64,000 bases of DNA from Thuidium tamariscinum (lineage: Eukaryota > Streptophyta > Bryopsida > Hypnales > Thuidiaceae): NCBI GenBank assembly GCA_947034885.2, contig OX344754.2:24363369-24427368 (forward strand). The letters run 5' to 3'. Both the position numbers and the translations under genes were made by a program. Of this stretch, positions 22,880-34,790 are shown piece after piece. The first letter of the stretch is position 1. Every line of letters begins with the position of its first letter. The notes beneath the pieces are model-generated. The model was not told the DNA's origin. It saw only the letters and a list, made by a program, of their open reading frames with translations, and made no database searches.

Positions 22880-24650
22880 CAACAATGGAGTTTTATAGCG
22901 ATTTTTTCTTTTGAATGACATTTCTCTGGCATTTTTCCCTGCAATCGACTCTTGTGCCCAACTCTTCGGTCAGTGTCATTAGAATCCGTCAATGTGGAGG
23001 ACTCTATGGACATTGTGAACTTCCTTTGCATTCCGTCATGTATCGGCACATGGCTAGCAATGCTGGTATCAAAGTGAACCAAAGCAACCACTCTTTGTTG
23101 AAGTCCTACGGTCAACACACCACAGAGGTTAGCCAAGCATTGTACTAGTTCTCTTTATTTAATAATAGAGAGCTTCACATTTTCATCAACAACCTTGGCA
23201 TTGTCACAAAGTTTTGAATCCTGATCAATTTGATATTGAAGTTGTTAGTCAAGCAAGGTCTTCTGCTAGTCAATCTTACTCTTCTCCATCTCCCGAGTGG
23301 CCTCCGCATTGTCACAAATTTGTTGTGTAATGGACAGTCCAATGGTCTTGGTTGCTTCAGCAATGAACATGTGACTGGAGACAGTCTTATGTCTGACGGG
23401 TGTGTTTTTGCACCATGACGCTGGTAGGTAAGGAGTTCCATGTTCGTTGACAAGCTCCAGAATTCAAAGTTGCATCTTTTGTGTCACGATCAAGTAAAAA
23501 TGTTGAGTATTGAGGACATTGACTGTGCAATTTGGCAGGACTGTTGTACTCCATTGCTTCTTTCTTGTTGAAGGTAGCTTTGAAATCCTCTTTGGTTTCC
23601 TACTTTGTATCCTCTTCATCTTGTGCACCTTCTGATGCTATAGTTAGAACGCAGTAGTTACCATCGTCAATAAACAATAGGTTCTACATGCATAAGAGGT
23701 TTTTTCAAGGTGACAAAAAACTGTTTCAGCCTTGTTCCCCAATCTATGAACCAGCCATTGCTAATCAGATTAAAAAATTAATTTTTTTAAATAGAAATAA
23801 TAAAATAATAATTGAAAAAAATTGAAAAAAAATTGAAAAAAGAAAATTTAATAAAATATTATTATCTAATGTGGCATTTTTGTGCCACATCAGATCACTT
23901 GTTGGAACAGTTTTTAGCAAGTTTCCATAGTTCGGAAACGCGTAGTCTCCCAACAAGGTCAAAAAACCTCTTATATATGGAGACTATATGGATGGACACT
24001 ACCCATTCTCGAATGGCAAGGTACCAATCACGAGGAAAAGAATGTAGGAGAAGTAGCGCCCTAAGACTTTTCACTAGACTACTAGAGTGATGTTCTGATA
24101 GTCTTGAGAGTTTGTACATGACTACATGTATGTATGTAGTAATCAACGACTTTTTTGTAGTTCATGAATACTTGAGTCCATTTGCTTTTGTAAACTTGAT
24201 CATTTCAAACTGCAATAGAGAAGCTATCTTTGTTCACCATTGTACTCATGCGCGCCCATTTTGTAGCGTCGTTGTGCATTAGTTGACGTCCGTTAGAGGC
24301 TCTCAATGTATATTCTTCCATGTGTAGGTTCCGCTTGGCTTGAATTAAAATCCGGACCTCATCAGGTAGCCAATTCAGCTATCGATCTCGTTGGCCTTGA
24401 CTGCTCTAAGTTTGATTGCTACTAACAAGCATGATGCTGAACATTGGACCGTGGTATTGGCACCAACGAAGATGTTGCATGTCCATTGTGTGTCTAGTGT
24501 TGAAAGAAAGATCGGCACGCAACAAAAAACATAAAGAAGTTTTCACAAACATGTAACAAAGAATACGTGATTCAAGGAAGTCAACGTTATGCAATGAACT
24601 ATAGTCATCAATGAACATCTTTTCTTGAACACAAAATTGTAGTCACACAA
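22880..24650 (-). pseudogene. Harbinger companion (Myb/SANT-like) gene, degenerate
   Basis: The clearest part reads, on the minus strand from about 24390 to 24145, NWLPDEVRILIQAKRNLHME, then RQLMHNDATKWARMSTM and, after one TGA stop, QVYKSKWTQVFMNYKKVVDY. Spacing of tryptophans and the KW...YK.V pattern match the trihelix or Myb/SANT-like DNA-binding protein that plant PIF/Harbinger elements carry beside the transposase. An upstream stretch with MDMQHLRWCQYHG (about 24480) and a downstream acidic and lysine-rich stretch (about 23640-23500) may be the ends of the same gene. The core is moderately sure; the outer limits are guesses. Confidence 0.5.
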
Positions 24651-25230
24651 TGGGAACATGAAGGGCAAGAAAACATGACACATTTGACGCATAAGAAATA
24701 GTTATCTGAAAATCACTTCAAGTTGTGTGTCCATTTTGCCACAAAAAGCTTTCTTTGACATCGTAGAATCCTACAAACTTTGATGCTCATGAATACATGC
24801 ATCCTGACATCAATGTTACAACTATTGTATGACATACCTACATTTTGCAAAAACCTGAAATTCATAGTGCACATCGTTTGATGCTGATATGAATGCTCTA
24901 AAATTGGCACTTGCCATTCTTCGTGATGCTAAGTTGGCAATTGTTTGTTGTAAGGAAGAGTGACGATGAGATTGTATGCAACTCGTACAATTTTCTGTAT
25001 CTAGAAAGTGCTACTTTTAAAATACAAATTCTTTCGTCAATTGCATGTACAACGTGCAATTTACTATGATAGTGAAGTATGACTTGCATCTTTGTACATT
25101 TCAAGGTGAAAACGCTAATTGTGATTAAGTGACAAAATGCAAGAATAGGACTCAAACAAAAGCATTCATGACAAAAAAAACATGGTTTGAGCAAAAGCAA
25201 GACTTTATCCTCAATTTAGAGGTTGCACGC

Positions 25231-25452
25231 AATCGCTAGTAGAAACCCCCGTTTAATGTGACAAGGCCTAATTTTTCTTGATGGATTTTGCTAGGCATCA
25301 AAAGTAACAACCCGTGTTTTTATGGCAACAAAAACATTCAACACAACATCAATATTGATATAAAAACACGGGTTGTTACTTTTGATGCCTAGCAAAATCC
25401 ATCAAGAAAAATTAGGCCTTGTCACATTAAATGGGGGTTTCTACTAGTGAAT
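25231..25452. mobile_element. CACTA MITE, copy 2
   Basis: The element is 25234-25449 (216 bp), nearly identical to the copy at 20592. Ends are CGCTAGTAGAAACCCCC (first CACTA base pair changed) and GGGGGTTTCTACTAGTG, with a 3-bp duplication AAT at 25231-25233 and 25450-25452. It again forms a near-perfect hairpin. The high similarity between the copies suggests recent spread. Confidence 0.85.
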
Positions 25453-26140
25453 GTAGGTGGCTGCATTTATTGTGAAGCTACCGTCCACTGTACGGCACGC
25501 CTGTTACAATGCTGTATGTGGGCCCAATTTTAATGAGATAAAATGATCATTGTCACAGTAGGCCGCCCTTCAAGTTATGGGCCCTCGCGACACACATCAA
25601 AATAAAGCCTACGGAAGTCCATGAAATGTTCATTTCGTGAAGATGTAGGTCATACTTTATGGTCAATGGAACACCGTTGAATAAAAAATTGTATGCCTAC
25701 TAGCTCATCATTATCACCATTATTACACCATGCCACGTCCCATGCCATCTAGGATCATCATTTAAAAAAGACCACAGGTCTGAATGATGTTTCCCTTATC
25801 CTTGCTAAATTGGTTGTAGATTTGATCCATAGACCAAGTGTGGAGGGACTATAATACCTAAAAATCTACTAGGAGACCATCTCCTCTAAATTTTAGCTCA
25901 AAATTTGTTTCTTGGGGTAATACTTTGCTAAAAAAATCTCAAAATGGAATATTGTAACAAAAAAAAATAGGGGCTAGTTTTGGATAGTAAAACATTTTTT
26001 TAATTCCAAAAATCTTAATGAAGTGTATAATATTCATAAGTACCTTTTTTATAAAAAGAAAAAATTATAGCCAAGAAATAGGGTCAACCTATGAAGTGTG
26101 ACATGAAATAGTACAAATGTTGAGATGTACACACAATGAT

Positions 26141-26375
26141 GATAGTGGTTTTAGGCAACTTAAGGTGTGAATATAGGTATCCATGTACTTTAATTCCTTT
26201 GATTTGAAAATTGAACATGAGCTTGTGAAATGAGTTGGAAGGAGATTGGAATCTAGCGACTATGATAGCAAGTGATTTGATACTTTAATGTGTTTGTACT
26301 CACGATGCATAGACAAATTAGAGTACACACTAACCTCCTTTCTTTGTCACCATCTAATGTGACAAATTATGTATC
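26141..26375. other. Short AT-rich flank of R1
   Basis: No feature recognised. Confidence 0.4.
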
Positions 26376-26656
26376 GTGAGAAGATTCTTAGAAACAGATG
26401 TCCCATGTCAAGAACTAAATTCAATATAGTGACAAGATTCTTGGAAATGGATGTCTTTAATCAAGAACTAAATTCAATAATTATAGTGACAAGATTATTG
26501 GAAATGGATGTCTCAGATCAAAAACTAAATTCAATAATTATAGTGACAAGATTATTGGAAATGGATGTCTCAGATCAAAAACTAAATTCAATAATTATAG
26601 TGACAAGATTATTGGAAATGGATGTCTCAGATCAAAAACTAAATTCAATATTATAA
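26376..26656 (+). repeat. 57-bp minisatellite, five units, one open frame
   Basis: Units start at 26376, 26429, 26486, 26543 and 26600, with the core GTGACAAGATTATTGGAAAT. The last three are virtually identical; the first two have diverged. Since 57 is a multiple of three, the array gives an open frame of 19-residue repeats (TRLLEMDVSDQKLNS). With no other gene structure the frame is most likely a by-product of the repeat. Confidence 0.85.
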
Positions 26657-27706
26657 CTATCATATTTACCAATTTGACCTCAACAAATAAACAAATGTGA
26701 CAATAAAGAAAAGTATGTAATTAAATGTTGTGCCTAAAATATTAAAAAAAAACGATGTCACTAAATTAGTAGCAATCATAACTAATATGAAAGTGGATCA
26801 ACTTGCATTGTTACCCTCCAAATTGATTATCTAGATACCTTGGAGAATCTATTTGTCTACTTACATATCTTTGTCTTTCTCATATTCAATAAAGTATTCA
26901 ACTAATCTTTCAAATCTCCACTAAGATTAATAAAAAAAGATATACAAAATAATTTATATAACTTTGTATATAATTGTACCTTTATTTTGTTTTCATTTCC
27001 TATTTTTTTGGTTTAACCTCTCTATTTTTGCATTGGATTGTAGACTTCAAAACTTACAATCTTCAACTAATCCCGTTGTTTATTGCTTCTCTTGGTTGGT
27101 CAAGGAGCCAATTACAAATACCATTCTAAAAGAATAAGCTAGTGACACCACTAAAAACTAACAAAATTGACAAAAATTTCTTTTGCAACATTCTTGCATG
27201 CACTTTTTGATGTACCTATTCATAATCCATCTACATCATGCTGGACCTCTTCTATTGTAAAAAGTACAAAGTGTCAAAAATCCCTATCATGACTCGTCAT
27301 AAAATCCATCACATTATTTATCATACAGGTTATTATTTACCATATCGGTTAGCCATTTCCCTCTACCTCTCTTACAACAGAACTTTAGCATCGTTTTGTA
27401 GCAAGAGGCTATCCATATTTCAGCGATGAAATCGACTTAAGTTTCAAATATAAATTCAGACACCCTGCTCTTCCCGACTGAAATCCATTCAGAGTAAACC
27501 ACTTAAACCAACGCACAAGAAGCATTTGCAATTGAATTCTGATTTCGAACCTGACTCTGAAAACTCGGCAATGGAGAAACCAATCAATCAATCAATGAAA
27601 AGGAAATTTGAACGAGAGGTACACAAAGAGACTGAGCATCAAGCACACAAGCCAGGTGGAGAAGCTATTGTAAGCAACAATCAATTTCCCTTTTTAAATT
27701 TCAAAG
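26657..27706. other. AT-rich stretch and 3' flank of the EPL1 gene
   Basis: No exon recognised. The 89-codon plus frame at 27526-27795 is antisense to the end of the EPL1 gene. The portion nearest 27707 is probably EPL1 3' UTR. Confidence 0.45.
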
Positions 27707-30700
27707 TCAGAAGGGCGCAGCACTGGTGCTGGGAGGCGGTGGTGCACACCGCACAGCCTCTGGAAGTGCTGGAAGGGGCTCTACAACACGCCTGAAAGGA
27801 CGGGCTCCAAATCTATGTACAGGAGCTCCAATTGACAATGATGTGGGATGGCTGTCGAACGGGGATCCACTTTGTGGGTTCCACCGGTCATATACAAGAC
27901 GGCCCCCACGCCCAATTCGACCAGACAAGCGAAAGGGGGAGAATTTGGCTTCGTTTTCCCGGAAAGCAATACCTGCGGCTGCTAGTTTTCCTGCGTCTAA
28001 TGGTTTGGTGAATAAAAACACGGGCTCCATGGGATCCAAGTTTTTCATCTGCACCACGCAACCAAAAAAGCATTACATTAATGGGCAACTTCCACGGGTA
28101 TCTTATCGAAAAAAGGAATAATAGAAGAAACTGGGTGGTATCTGAGATCCATCTTTTCATGCTGTACAATTTAGATTATAGTTTGGAATAAACCATGTCA
28201 GTTAACAGAATAAAAATATCTCATGAAACCCACAACTTCTAGAGAAATCTGCAAGACTTTCATATCATTTTTGAGACGGCTTCCAGCCCTCACTATTTAG
28301 TTTTTTTAATACTGAAGGGAGAACCAAAACCATGACCAGGTTAAAAAAAACATCAAGAAATTTCCTAATTCTTTCTGATATTGGTGGAACGAATGATACC
28401 TTATCCTTCAAAGGGTTTCTAGCTTGAGGGAACCTTGGTCTTCGTCTTGGCCTACGAATATCCTGGTGGTCATTCCCAGGTGTACCATCAAAACCAGACT
28501 GAGGGAGCTCCATCGACATCGACCTCCCGAAATAATTCCCATTCATGTGGTCCCCTCTCGTCATGAAACGTTGTCCATCCTCTGCCCTGGCAAACTTGCT
28601 TGGCATCAACCCCCCACTGTCGTCTTCCATTCGTAAAGCGTCGTATTGTGCATACTGCATGTCCAATTGAGTCATGTGAAAATGATGCATCACTAAAGAT
28701 CTCGTGATTATTCAATTGCCCTTGAGCCCAACTCACGCAATGTAACTTCGTGTCATGCAACACACTTCCATTTTCCAGAGGAGGTTCTAAATTCAAGAAG
28801 AGTCCCACGAATGAGGCCTGATGGCAAGTTAGGAAAAGAACATAAGGCCTCTCACCTGGCTAGCCTTGAGTCTTAACTGCAATCTCTGGGCGTTTGATTC
28901 TACCTCCACAATCTCCCGCTTCCTCTCTTCCCTCTAAAAGATTTTTCAAAGAAACAATAAACGTTAGTCACATGTGAAAAACAACATGGAAAAAACCAAC
29001 GCGACAATACAGTCATTTCAGCCAAAGCAGCAGAAAGTACTGGCCTGATAAATAAACCAGTAGTCAAACGCATACAGCTGAAGGAACAAGATTGCACCTG
29101 CTGGATGTGCCGTATGAGCACTAAGGACCTCTCAATAACGTAGCGAACCTGACCCAGCCAATGGATTTCATACAACAAACTCATCAGAACATTGTCACCG
29201 TTTCAATGGCTTTTGGTCTCCAACAGTGATCAGCGATAGAAGAAGGGATAGAAGAAGATGCGTAACATAGTCCAGCATGAGTCAAAGCACTTCACAACAA
29301 CATCAAAATGTATAAAAATGAATCTTCCAGAACTGCTCTGTTTCTCAGCAACACATAAGAGATGCAAAAAATCACCTGACGGAGCTTTTCAAAGGATTGC
29401 ATATCATTTTCGCGTCTTTGCATCTGCACGCACAAAGGTATAATAAGTATTGACTGTGACTATCTGATTGATACACAGCTCAGTTAAAACATTACAATTA
29501 CTTAAACGACAAAGACTCATACGCGACTTCTGACTAGAGGACGAATGGAGGTGTCAGCAAAGAGAGATTTGACAGTTAAACTAAGAGACTTATATTAATT
29601 TATCTAAAATAGAGAATACACAGAAGTCAGATTAGAATGGTATAATTACACGTCGAGTGTGCGGTCGGTGGATTTTCTCCCTTGGTCTAAAAACGTTGAA
29701 TGGATTCGTATCATTCACAGGCGGGGGTGGCTGCAAAACAAAACTTATCTTGTTATTCATTGCAGTGCCAGAAAGGATTAATTACTGAAATAAAATAGTA
29801 GAATGATGAAGGAATAGCGACTAGATGCGACATTTAGGCATGCAGAAACACAACTATGTGCAGTCACATAAAGAAGACAAGGGCAGAGTTAGTCGAAGCT
29901 CAGACCCTGTACCTGTAATCGGCGAAGAATAGGTTTTTGCCAAATCTCTCTCTGGAAAATGTGACAGCACACCAGGCCCACGATTAAATAACGAAACAGC
30001 ATGCACGTCTGGCCTATTGATAACACACATGAAATTCTTCACCGTATAGTAACTTATCCAGTGGAAGGCAAATACAAAGAGTGGACGAATGAACAGAATA
30101 TCCAATGCCGTGAGCAAGAAATGAGTGTACACTCTACAACGAGAATAACCACGGAAAAGCTGTGAGATACAAACCTTTGTTTTCCAGTAATCAAATACTG
30201 GTCCAAGTACCGCAGGTCTGTTCATGGTTTGTTTCATCACCTGAAGTTACAAAGCTGCATCGCTATTAGTTTCCATATCAGCAGCACATGTGTCTAGTAT
30301 TACTGCTAAATCTCCAAACCATCACAGTCAGAAAATCACAAGAGTGACAAATAGTAGAGCATAAGGAAAAGTGCATAATGGTAAAGGAAGGACCTCAATT
30401 GCAAGATCCCTGCTAAGAACAACAGGAATGGGGGAACCCAGAACTGAAACTAACGTCCCCTGCTTTTCTGCTGCCTTGTGATCCATAATTTCCAACTTGT
30501 ACAACATCGTCTCAAACCTGCACAAGTACAGTCACCCAATCTTATCACTGGTACTATGTTTGCAATACTGATAAATCATGCTAATAATAGTATTTTCATG
30601 TCATAAACGACTAATTGACATATGAATCCTAGAAAAATAGAGAGGGCTTCCACACAGAAGCATTTTCACTGAACCAAGAGACTCTAAACTAATACAATAA

Positions 30701-31582
30701 ATAGCATATCATATGCATATAAGATTGTATTATGGTGCTGGCAATGTTCAGAGACTGTACTTCTCTGGAGGCAGAATTCTTCGCTCGCTGTTAAACTGCA
30801 CTAGCCAGTGCTCATCTTCGCTATCCAAGTCATATTCACAGAATTCAGCACTTTCGCTTCTTGCTGCAAAACCAATAAAAGAATCCACGTGGTCATTGTC
30901 CCTGCCATCAAATCACTGCATCTAAACCCCTTGAACTCCTTCTAACAATCAGCTGCATTGAGTAAATACCGACACTACAAAATTCACTGATATCATGTAC
31001 TACCAGAAACTCTAAAATTAAAAAACCAGAACAGACAATTCGATTCACAGACTACAAATAAAAATCAGACTGATACCAGATAAGCTGACGAGGGTTCTGT
31101 AACCAGGTAAAATTCATTAAAACTCCAAGCAGTGCTCTGAAACCCTAAAACGAAATTTCGAGATGTCAAGCTATGCCTTGCCTGGTCGTCCTCGAATGTA
31201 AGACGGAGGCTGCACAAAAGACCGTGTGTAGTCCCTTTCATAGCTGTCGACGACTAAATATTGCGGAGTCGGAATGTCGGAACCAGCTGCTGCTTTCTTC
31301 GCAGGTGTCAACACCTAAAACCAAGCCAAACCAAACCAAACCCCCACAATCCCCCCCGGTCAACAAAAACCCAAAAAATTCTCCCTCAAATCAGACAATT
31401 TCAATCCATACCATCACTAGCAAGCTCACCAAATTGTCGCAATCCCCATCCAAAGCAGCAGCACTCGACCCATGGCGCCCCCCGCTGCTGGAATCCTCGA
31501 TGTCCAGGTCCTTGATGGACCTCACAATCGGCAGCTTCTTGTGAATGTCCAACGGCCGGGGCCTGAAGGACAACCGACTCAT
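27707..31582 (-). CDS. EPL1: Enhancer-of-polycomb-like protein, 12 exons, 490 aa
   Basis: Exons (minus, first to last): 31430-31582, 31182-31314, 30761-30863, 30394-30517, 30175-30240, 29913-29951, 29650-29730, 29376-29423, 29098-29148, 28856-28933, 28400-28654, 27707-28048. All junctions are in frame. Hallmarks: N-terminal MSRLSFRPRPLDIHKKLPIV, then IPTPQYLVVDSYERDY, EYDLDSEDEHWLVQFN, KFETMLYKLEIMDHKA, LGSPIPVVL, FDYWKTKREIWQKPILRRLQ, PPPPVNDTNPFNVFRPREK, the short exon MQRRENDMQSFEKLRQ, and near the C-terminus LDPMEPVFLFTKPLDAGKLA and GRIGRGGRLVYDRWNP. EPL1 is the scaffold that ties the histone acetyltransferase to nucleosomes in the NuA4 complex and acts in the nucleus. Intron 2 has a GC donor (CCAG then GCAAGG at 31181-31176). 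Exon 11 (28400-28654) has a weak acceptor and is the least certain. Confidence 0.93.
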
Positions 31583-31920
31583 GGTTGCGACCCAATTATG
31601 CGACCCCCATCAACAGCATGGCGAGGGAAGGAGAACCAAAGCTGAGGCTGGAGGGAGGGAGAGCCCCAAACCCTAAATCAGTCGAACTGGGGTGAGTATG
31701 GGCTTGCCACCCATCGACGGAATCAGTGACGAGAGAGCTTGACGGTGGTGGCAATGATTTCGACGCGCTAGAAGCAACGACGGCGAGATTGGATGGGGGC
31801 GAAAGGAATCGGGCGAGCAGCAATCATGCGTCGTCGTCGTCGTCCTGACACAGCTCGTGGTTCGGCTCTGTTCCACTGTCGAGAACTCGCGCCTCGCTGC
31901 TCCCAGGACCCGAGTTAAAC
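31583..31920. promoter_or_regulatory. EPL1 5' leader and promoter region
   Basis: GC-rich sequence directly upstream of the EPL1 start, with a GTC trinucleotide run at about 31829-31845. The overlapping open frames here (31596-31823, 31673-31876) are on the gene's own strand but upstream, and look like leader sequence rather than genes. GC content drops abruptly at about 31920. Confidence 0.4.
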
Positions 31921-33245
31921 ATGAGTTAAATCAAGTTTAGGGGATCCCACTTAGAGTTAATCAAGAGTGTGGATAGGCCATTGAGAGTTGGGAAATTTAT
32001 ATCATTCTCTAAATGCAACTCTACTTTCGAGGCTTGTGTAAAGTTAAAATTATAGAACCTAAAGTAAAAGTAAAGTATAATAGCTCATATCAATTTTAAA
32101 ATTAAAAAAAAATAAAGCATAATTTTACTTTTTCAAATGACTATTTAAAAAAAATTAGAATATAATATCTCTTGCTTTACAAATTCAAAATTTTGAAACT
32201 ATAAATATTGTATTAAATTGCTTTTCAATGGTATCAAGAATGCTTTTGTCATCTTCAAGGTCATGAAGATATGAAGCATAATGTCATAATTGTAATGGGT
32301 GATTGTTTCTAATTCATTATTTTTCTAAAATTAATCTTTTTTTTTTACAAATACAATTTACAAATCAATATTTTTCATTTAATAGGTTCTAATTTTATAA
32401 ACAAAGAATACCAAGTAAATTATATTTATTTACACAAAGATAATGTTATTTAATATATATGATTAATTTACATAAAAATCAAAATTATTAAAATAGAAAT
32501 ATGGCCTAATTGAAAATGATGTATAACTAACAATTTTTTACTTGGTACTAATTACTCTAGTCTAATGCAACATCTTTTTTGTTGTCATAGTCAACTATAA
32601 TCTGGCAAAGTAATAGGGCGTTTATTCTACAATGGTATGTTTTAGCTTGATACTAATTGCTTTAGACTACTAAAGCTTCTTTCTTGTTGTCAAAGTCAAT
32701 TATAATTTGTCAAAAAATAGGGCATTTGTTCTATGATATGTTTTAAGTTGATAGTGAGAGTAAAATTTGCATGATATTACAATTGAGAGGGATGTAATGA
32801 TTCATTCTTGGAGCTCAATCTTGTAGGAAAATTCTTGGCATCTTTGAAGTTTTGGTGCCTTTGTAGCCTTAAACAAGAATTTTTGGTGTAGTATTGCTAA
32901 TATGTTGATGATGTCAATAAATTAGTGATGAACTTCCTTTAATCTTTGTTGATGACAAAGTTTTTCTTTATTCTTTATTTTGTTCTTCATTGTGTTAATT
33001 CTTGTTTTGACTTGTAGAATTCTTTTCTCCTTCTATCTTTTTCTTTTTGTTATTCATTTTATGGCCTTGCAAAATAGAAGACTTCTTATTTCAATGTATA
33101 TTTAATTATTGTTGTTGTAAAAATTTATAGCAAACTACATAACAATCAGTAGCATTGAAAAAGGCTGCCTTTTGCTCTTTTGAATCCACATCCATAGAAT
33201 TCATTGACAAAGAAATAACTCTAGCTTTAATTATATAGATCAACC
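31921..33245. other. AT-rich non-coding stretch
   Basis: No gene recognised. A diverged pair near 32540-32720 (TTGGTACTAATTACTCTAG and TTGATACTAATTGCTTTAG, each followed by CTTGTTGTC- or TTGTTGTC-like text and AATAGGGC) indicates a local direct duplication of about 100 bp. Confidence 0.4.
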
Positions 33246-33643
33246 TTCACCCATTAAGGTCCAGGTGATTTTTGGGGTGAGCAAAACATTTTCTAGCCCC
33301 AAGCTAAACAAGGAAAAAGTTACCAAATTGTGATGCATTCTAAATAATTAACTATAAGAATGAAAATTTCATGAATACTTGGGCCTCTTCAATAAATTTT
33401 TTGGCCATTGAAGGTTTTCTTGTTGGAAAAATTTGTATTTTGGGCCCATATTTTGTTAGTTTTTCAACCTCTAAACCACATGCTAGTGAAGATTGTTGTA
33501 ATTCTTGTTCCAATGCATTCAATTAACCATTCGTCACACCCATCTTCTTTTGTCTACATCCAAATTCATTCTAAAACTTTGGCTACCAATATAAAAGTGG
33601 CAATATCAACCCAAAAATGGTCAAGAAGTCCTTAATGGGTTAA
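33246..33643. mobile_element. TTAA-flanked MITE, family 3
   Basis: The body is 33250-33639 (390 bp). The 10-bp inverted ends are CCCATTAAGG, flanked by TTCA on the left (33246-33249) and TTAA on the right (33640-33643), consistent with an original TTAA duplication with one change. The 75-codon frame inside shows no transposase motif. The end sequence differs from the other TTAA families here, but the CCC start is the same. Confidence 0.6.
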
Positions 33644-34394
33644 TTGGGGGGAGCCTTGACATTAAGCTCCAAATCTCATAACTACCAACAGTGTTGAAAT
33701 ACAAATGCTTAACTATGACATATATTGATCTAGTCTAACTATATGAGATCTCTTATGCAATTTTCTCCTATTGACAATTGGATTTCTTATGCAAACTTTT
33801 ACAAATCAAGCCCCAATATTAATACAATTAAACCAATGGTGAGTCTGTTGATTCACTTCTCCAAAATCTTCCATCAAGATGGAGCTCCTACGTTTTGGTA
33901 CTTTAGGCACAAGGACTAAATAGCGCATGATTCACTCACTTTACTTTACATTTTAAATCAATTTTGTTGTGATAGACTTTGCTTTTTTATACTAGTCACT
34001 ATTTTGACACTTCTTGACACATGTATTTATAACTACTGATGGATGTGGAATATTCCACACCATCTCATCTTCCATCATTTCACATCATTCTATTGGTCAG
34101 AAGGCAGCTCATTTGATTGCTATAGAATATTATGTATGCTATATAAATTTGATTACATATTTTGGTTCTAATTATATCTATCAAATCAATGTAGGTTGGG
34201 GTATGATTTTTGGAGCATATTGTCTTTAAAAAGGAATTAAGTTCTTCAAAAGAATTTCTTATTAAAGATTTTGATAAATAATTTAATCTATCGATCAATT
34301 TAGAAGAGGTTCTACCTATTTTGAAAATATTTCATACATTCTAGTATTCATCATTTTACCATTTATTCCTCTCATATATCTTTAAGACAAGTAT
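33644..34394. other. AT-rich non-coding stretch
   Basis: No gene recognised. The paired 71- and 72-codon frames on opposite strands at 34014-34298 have no family features. Confidence 0.4.
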
Positions 34395-34666
34395 TTAATT
34401 CCTAAAGGACCAAACTGTGTTTTTAGGCAATTCACTATGGACGGAACTATGGGAGGAATTTTCTTTTTTTTCTTTGAAATTTTCACACAATATGTATTCA
34501 AGGAATAGCTTTAAGGTACAAAAATTTTCATAACTTTTGACAACATGACTCAAAAGTTATTGTATGATATGTAGTTTTCATTACTCAACATGCAACATGG
34601 GTAGCTAAAAAAACTTCTTTAAAAATCACTTTTTTAAAAATTGAAATTTGAAATTAGTTTTTAAGA

Positions 34667-34790
34667 TTGATATATCTATATCTATCTATTTCTATCCATC
34701 TCTATATATATCTCTATATCTCTATATCTCTATATCTCTATATCTCTATATAGATATAGATATCTCTTTCCCTCTCTCTCTATATATATG
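34667..34790. repeat. TATATC/TCTATA microsatellite
   Basis: Low-complexity array of TATCTC and TATA units inside TTAA-family copy E. Its open frame (34648-34857) is an artefact of the repeat. Confidence 0.85.

Larger units (their letters stand above)
19107..25851. mobile_element. PIF/Harbinger DNA transposon, 6.7 kb, degenerate
   Basis: Ends AGGTCTCTCCACACTTAGTG and, reverse complemented, TAGTCCCTCCACACTTGGTC agree at 15 of 20 bases. They are flanked by TAA at 19104-19106 and 25852-25854, the 3-bp duplication expected of PIF/Harbinger. Inside are a plus-strand transposase (19651-21970) and a minus-strand Myb/SANT-like companion (about 24145-24410, perhaps extending to 22.9 kb). This two-gene arrangement is normal for the superfamily. 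Younger insertions inside are the CACTA MITEs at 20592 and 25234 and R2 at 21016. R2 also preserves the empty target (GAGCTATAAATCTACTAG). Both genes are damaged, so the element cannot move by itself. Confidence 0.8.
18122..26140. mobile_element. R element copy 1 (R1), split by later insertions
   Basis: R1 can be read only by comparison with R2 (21016-21750). Its left part is 18122-19106, minus the TTAA element at 18247-18800, and its right part is 25852 to about 26140. The left end GGGTGATTACAAGAACCACG matches the R2 end GGGTCATTGCAAGAAACACC with changes; the right end is badly eroded. Shared interior blocks include ACTCATGA.TTTTTC, AATGTATA.ACCT, GATGGTCATTCAC, AATCTACTAG.AGACCAT and TTTTGGATAGTAAAA. 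It is non-coding and older than everything inside it. Confidence 0.65.

Noticed and set aside
19107-25851. LTR retroelement or virus-like element as the large insert
   Set aside because: No long terminal repeats, no reverse transcriptase or capsid motifs; short inverted ends, TAA duplication and a DDE_Tnp_4 transposase identify a plain DNA transposon.
26369-26656. 95-codon repeat protein
   Set aside because: Fully explained by a 57-bp tandem array with a unit length divisible by three.
28488-28808. 106-codon minus frame in the EPL1 gene
   Set aside because: It overlaps exon 11 in another frame and contains no EPL1 feature; the frame of exon 11 continues into the conserved last exon.
31173-31544. 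123-codon plus frame
   Set aside because: Antisense to EPL1 exons 1 and 2, which encode the conserved N-terminus.
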